Assembly: GCA_034437895.1 (NCBI GenBank)
Contig: DAOTTO010000372.1
Location: 1-17,485 of the forward strand
DNA length: 17,485 nucleotides
Source: JANRLJ01 sp034437895
GTDB lineage: Bacteria; Chloroflexota; Anaerolineae; Aggregatilineales; Phototrophicaceae
Direction: 5' to 3'
Position 1 is the stretch's first letter. Every line of letters begins with the position of its first letter. Below are positions 15,501 through 17,485 of the stretch, one piece after another. The notes under the pieces were generated by a model, which was given only the letters and a program-made list of their open reading frames with translations, was not told the origin of the DNA and made no database searches. The translations under genes and the position numbers were made by a program.

Positions 15501-17485
15501 GCTTCCCGGTTGATGAAGGCACGTTTACCGTCACCGAAACCGCCCTCCCTGGCTGGACTTTGGCAAACGTCACCTGCGATACTGACGAATTTGATCTGAC
15601 GATACTCGGTGTTGCCGTGTCCGTCCCGGCTGGTGGCGACGTGACCTGCACGTTCACCAACCGTCCGAACAGCGCTTCAGTGACGATTGTCAAGCAGGTT
15701 GAGCCAGAAACAAGCGATGCCAGCTTCGGCTTCAATAACGCGGCTTTCAGCTTAGGCGATGGGGAAAGCGAACCGTTTACCAATCTGACCCCCGGCGTGG
15801 CTTATACCTACACCGAAGATGCAGCCAACGGCTTTACGCTGGCAAGCATCGACTGCGGTCAGACCAACAGCGATACCGTCAACTTGGCGCAGCGCAGCGT
15901 AACGATCACACCCGCCCCCGGCGAAAATGTGACCTGCACGTTCACCAACACCCAAAATACCGGCACCATCACCATCAGTAAGGTGCTGGAAGGTGAAGAG
16001 GGTGAAGGCGGTGAAGCATCCGACTCGACGATGAACTTCGCGCAGAACAATCCGCTCTATACCTTCCGCATCTCGCGCAATGGCGGGTTGGGTGATGCAG
16101 TCGTCCCCATGTCGGATGCGAATGTGGCGATGGATGACGAATTCCCGATTGAATTCAGTCTGGAAGCCGGACAGACCAGCATTCCTTACGCGCTTGAGGC
16201 TAATACCTATATCATCGAAGAATTCGACATCCCCGAAGGCTTCCATCTGGAAGACATCGACTGCGGCGAAGGTGTGGACTTCATGGTTGAGATTGAAAAC
16301 AACCAAGTCATCCTCACAGTCAACGCTGACGATGATATCGAATGCACGTTCACCAACGCGCCAAATGACGGCACCATCACCATCAGTAAGGTGCTGGAAG
16401 GTGAAGAGGGCGAAGGTGGCGAACAAGAAGCCGACTCTGCGATGAACTTCGCGCAGAACAATCCGCTCTATACCTTCCGCATCTCGCGCAATGGCGGGTT
16501 GGGTGATGCAGTCGTCCCCATGTCGGATGCGAGTGTGGCGATGGATGACGAATTCCCGATTGAATTCAGTCTGGAAGCCGGACAGACCAGCATTCCTTAC
16601 GCGCTTGCGCCGGATAGCTACATCGTGGAAGAAATCGAAATTCCCCAAGGCTTCCATCTGGAAGACATCGACTGCGGTGAAGGTGTGGAGTTCTCGCTCG
16701 ATCTAGAGAACAACCAAATCATTATCACCATCAACTCAGGCGATGATATTCACTGCACGTTCACCAACGCGCCGAATGATGGCACGATTACCATCACCAA
16801 AGAGGTTGTTGGACAAGAAGGCGGCGAAGAAGCCATCAGCGACCCGACGATGAACTTCGCGCAGAACAATCCGCTCTATACCTTCCGCATCTCGCGCAAT
16901 GGCGGGTTGGGTGATGCGGTGATCTACGACAACCCGATGGTTCAGGCCGCGCAAGAGGCAATGGATCCGGTCTTCCCAATCGAAATCTCGTTGGAAGCTG
17001 GACAAAGCCAAGCGGTTGATCTCGCGCCGGACAGCTACATCATCAAAGAAATCGAAATTCCCGACGGCTTCCATCTGGAAGACATCGACTGCGGTGAAGG
17101 TGTGGAGTTCTCGCTCGATCTGGAGAACAACCAAATCATCATCACCATCAACTCTGATGATGACATCGAATGCACGTTCACCAATGCGGGTGATACTGGC
17201 AGCATCACGGTTAACAAAGTGGTCGAATGGGGCAATGTGACCCCCACCGAGCAGACCTTCAACATCTGCGTTGATGGCCCCATCATCGTCTGCCAAGAAC
17301 TTGTGACGACCAACGGCGGCGAACTGGTCTTTAATGATCTGCCTGTCGGCGCATACACCGTGACCGAACCGAATGTGGACACTGCCCTCTGGACGTATAC
17401 AGGCGCAAATGTCACGCTGGTAGGCCACGAAGACGCTGAAGAAGTGACCGTGACCAACAGCCGCACCGCGCCGCTGAACGGTACG
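12518..17485 (+). CDS. Giant secreted multi-domain surface protein (SdrD_B/SpaA-like repeats), 3' end outside window
   Basis: Open for 1656 codons to the window edge. A signal peptide (hydrophobic about residues 15-31) is followed by prealbumin-like domains. SdrD_B-like units with KFNDLNGNGVRDNGE-type motifs lie near residues 47-130, 610-703 and 707-802. A duplicated domain with YRVTE and DLSHW motifs follows the first and third of these. SpaA-like units lie near 289-387, 390-504, 507-605 and 962-1145, then three 136-139-residue repeats (1149-1560), then another unit. SpaA-like units share a TIxK first strand, a central TVTE and a terminal CTFTN/CTFYN, for example K295, E341 and N386: the isopeptide-bond triad of CnaB folds. 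Two cysteines recur per unit. The protein is acidic; DxNGNG motifs suggest calcium binding. AAAGGAGAT 8 nt upstream fixes the start, although the frame stays open back to an ATG at 12389. Likely adhesin or cell-surface stalk; no anchor is visible yet. Confidence 0.85.
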   Translation, partial: MQISHRTKRFLNRFSLVAVVSILIMAATGLVSASEGRATVVQPSTRAVTVQKFNDLNGNGVRDNGEALLSGWQMTVKQNGNTVAQGNTGDNGTGTVIFNLAAGTYQICETLQAGWENPSDPDLCKDVTVAAGVDPVAGPNSVTVSFIDGSRTNSYFIEFVSLVGRTWTYRVTEVSGRDLSHWTLGSASCVTPNTNRVTASSPTAELGKDGTRPFWGIKWNTADSFSTGLFSFTLDADYPIGTVQVQAKAGSGGPNGDGTAYSTIAGPVCDAPAAIPPVLFGNRQLPQTGSITIYKQTDPNNDPSVFHFTGSANLPVTSFDLSDGDFQAFYERRAGTYTVTEQPLAGWALTEVVCEMGEDSFPFTLEDSALTVELDWGNIVTCTFYNEQQRGTLIIEKDVVPDSASEFIYEVRNAGTATVVSPASPNNKFSEGDSAMLDLLAGSYDVEEVFGGFGSGFSFGGGVCVDQDDNEVATLAADPSGNATTIEGVEVGAGDTITCTFTNYRRASIMTHKETDPDGSDQVFHFVGSENLQVDTFDLSDGESQPNIERSAGVYTITEEPVANWTLTDVTCTRNGEAFDPDVVGTTLTITLDWGDAVDCIFYNAYVPAVGSIQIFKYEDVNGNGQFDEGEEGLEGWEFTLDGGATQTTDEDGNATFENISVGEHEICENVIDGWENTDPGEDGCETVTVVSGQTAYVDFGNHQNEEVDVFKFNDLNGNGIQDEGETGLQGWEFTVYDANEDFVDSGVTNANGFVSFELPIGTYFVCETDSRLDNGAWVNTLPGYTTTIDGYPCREIVIGGDGGSVVQPGPYSVVVSFDDNQGTNSYLIEFLGVDTDTNIWTYRVTEQDGKDLSHWSIGMETCEDHVVDGSFDPSGADLGDDPSTNGTFIGIKWDVTDDFTSGEFSFQLDGNYPIGTVGVLVKAGRAGPNGDGSQTGEIAGPDCNEEAPEDVVLYFGNQQQQGTLTIRKVAGLAGNFAFTGDLGNFNLASNTQDSFPVDEGTFTVTETALPGWTLANVTCDTDEFDLTILGVAVSVPAGGDVTCTFTNRPNSASVTIVKQVEPETSDASFGFNNAAFSLGDGESEPFTNLTPGVAYTYTEDAANGFTLASIDCGQTNSDTVNLAQRSVTITPAPGENVTCTFTNTQNTGTITISKVLEGEEGEGGEASDSTMNFAQNNPLYTFRISRNGGLGDAVVPMSDANVAMDDEFPIEFSLEAGQTSIPYALEANTYIIEEFDIPEGFHLEDIDCGEGVDFMVEIENNQVILTVNADDDIECTFTNAPNDGTITISKVLEGEEGEGGEQEADSAMNFAQNNPLYTFRISRNGGLGDAVVPMSDASVAMDDEFPIEFSLEAGQTSIPYALAPDSYIVEEIEIPQGFHLEDIDCGEGVEFSLDLENNQIIITINSGDDIHCTFTNAPNDGTITITKEVVGQEGGEEAISDPTMNFAQNNPLYTFRISRNGGLGDAVIYDNPMVQAAQEAMDPVFPIEISLEAGQSQAVDLAPDSYIIKEIEIPDGFHLEDIDCGEGVEFSLDLENNQIIITINSDDDIECTFTNAGDTGSITVNKVVEWGNVTPTEQTFNICVDGPIIVCQELVTTNGGELVFNDLPVGAYTVTEPNVDTALWTYTGANVTLVGHEDAEEVTVTNSRTAPLNGT
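12656..13345 (+). repeat. Large module, copy 1 (SdrD_B plus DLSHW domain)
   Basis: Encodes an SdrD_B unit followed by a domain with TNSYFIEF, WTYRVTE, DLSHWTLG, GIKWN, YPIGTVQV and GGPNGDG. It matches the copy at 14638-15358 at the protein level with moderate divergence, so the duplication is old. Confidence 0.75.
14638..15358 (+). repeat. Large module, copy 2 (SdrD_B plus DLSHW domain)
   Basis: Encodes the same order of motifs as copy 1: FKFNDLNGNGIQDEGE, TNSYLIEF, WTYRVTE, DLSHWSIG, GIKWD, YPIGTVGV and AGPNGDG. I cannot put a family name on the DLSHW domain. Confidence 0.75.
15962..17197 (+). repeat. Three tandem ~410-bp repeats in the giant gene
   Basis: Units 15962-16369 (408 bp), 16370-16780 (411 bp) and 16781-17197 (417 bp), all in frame. 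Each begins with GTITI(S/T)K and ends with CTFTNA. A 68-bp core is identical in all three (16031-16098, 16442-16509, 16850-16917). Identity at silent positions implies recent duplication or gene conversion. Confidence 0.9.

Noticed and set aside
13778..17428. Long antisense reading frames of about 230-310 codons opposite the giant surface-protein gene
   Set aside because: They follow the codon bias of the sense gene, copy its tandem repeats, lack ribosome binding sites, and resemble no protein family; the sense frame is open throughout with clear domains.

Overview
The window looks like a chromosomal segment of a Gram-positive-like or monoderm environmental bacterium. A Chloroflexota (Anaerolineae-type) origin is my best guess. 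It rests on gene style only: an accessory Prim-Pol primase, FAS1-DUF4397 secreted proteins, an RskA-type anti-sigma factor, and a huge SdrD_B/SpaA-like surface protein. No rRNA or other marker gene is present to confirm this. No tRNA, rRNA, transposase or CRISPR array was found.

Layout. 1-2910: a minus-strand primase-polymerase gene (74-2350) peppered with a short palindromic repeat. There are eight copies in the window, five inside the gene and one overlapping its stop codon; they are read in two frames, partly on a 43-44 bp pitch, and include an in-frame 87-bp duplication. 2351-3038: gene-free but highly structured. It has six back-to-back hairpins (2367-2584), a minus-strand terminator, a possible ~60-nt plus-strand RNA with its own extended -10 promoter and terminator, and one more palindrome. 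3039-5649: a divergent pair, a membrane-anchored SGNH/DltD-like hydrolase (-) and a secreted vanadium-dependent haloperoxidase-like enzyme (+). 5815-7980: a long prokaryotic Argonaute (-) with a complete DEDD tetrad, visibly more AT-rich than its neighbours and probably acquired. 8150-8737: a small membrane protein with an SH3-like domain (+).

8752-12148 is a probable regulatory module: an ECF sigma factor and its membrane RskA-like anti-sigma factor (both -), divergent from a secreted FAS1-DUF4397-DUF4397-FAS1 protein (+). This recalls the mycobacterial SigK/RskA system, which controls the FAS1 proteins MPT70/MPT83, so the fasciclin protein is a natural candidate target. An imperfect inverted repeat lies between them. 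12518-17485 is the first 1656 codons of a giant secreted, repeat-built surface protein that runs off the window. Its many prealbumin-like domains carry a Lys/Glu/Asn pattern that suggests intramolecular isopeptide bonds. It also contains a large duplicated module and three tandem ~410-bp repeats sharing a 68-bp identical core.

The most unusual signals are the palindrome family colonising the primase gene in two reading frames, the contiguous hairpin region upstream of it, and the stand-alone catalytic Argonaute.
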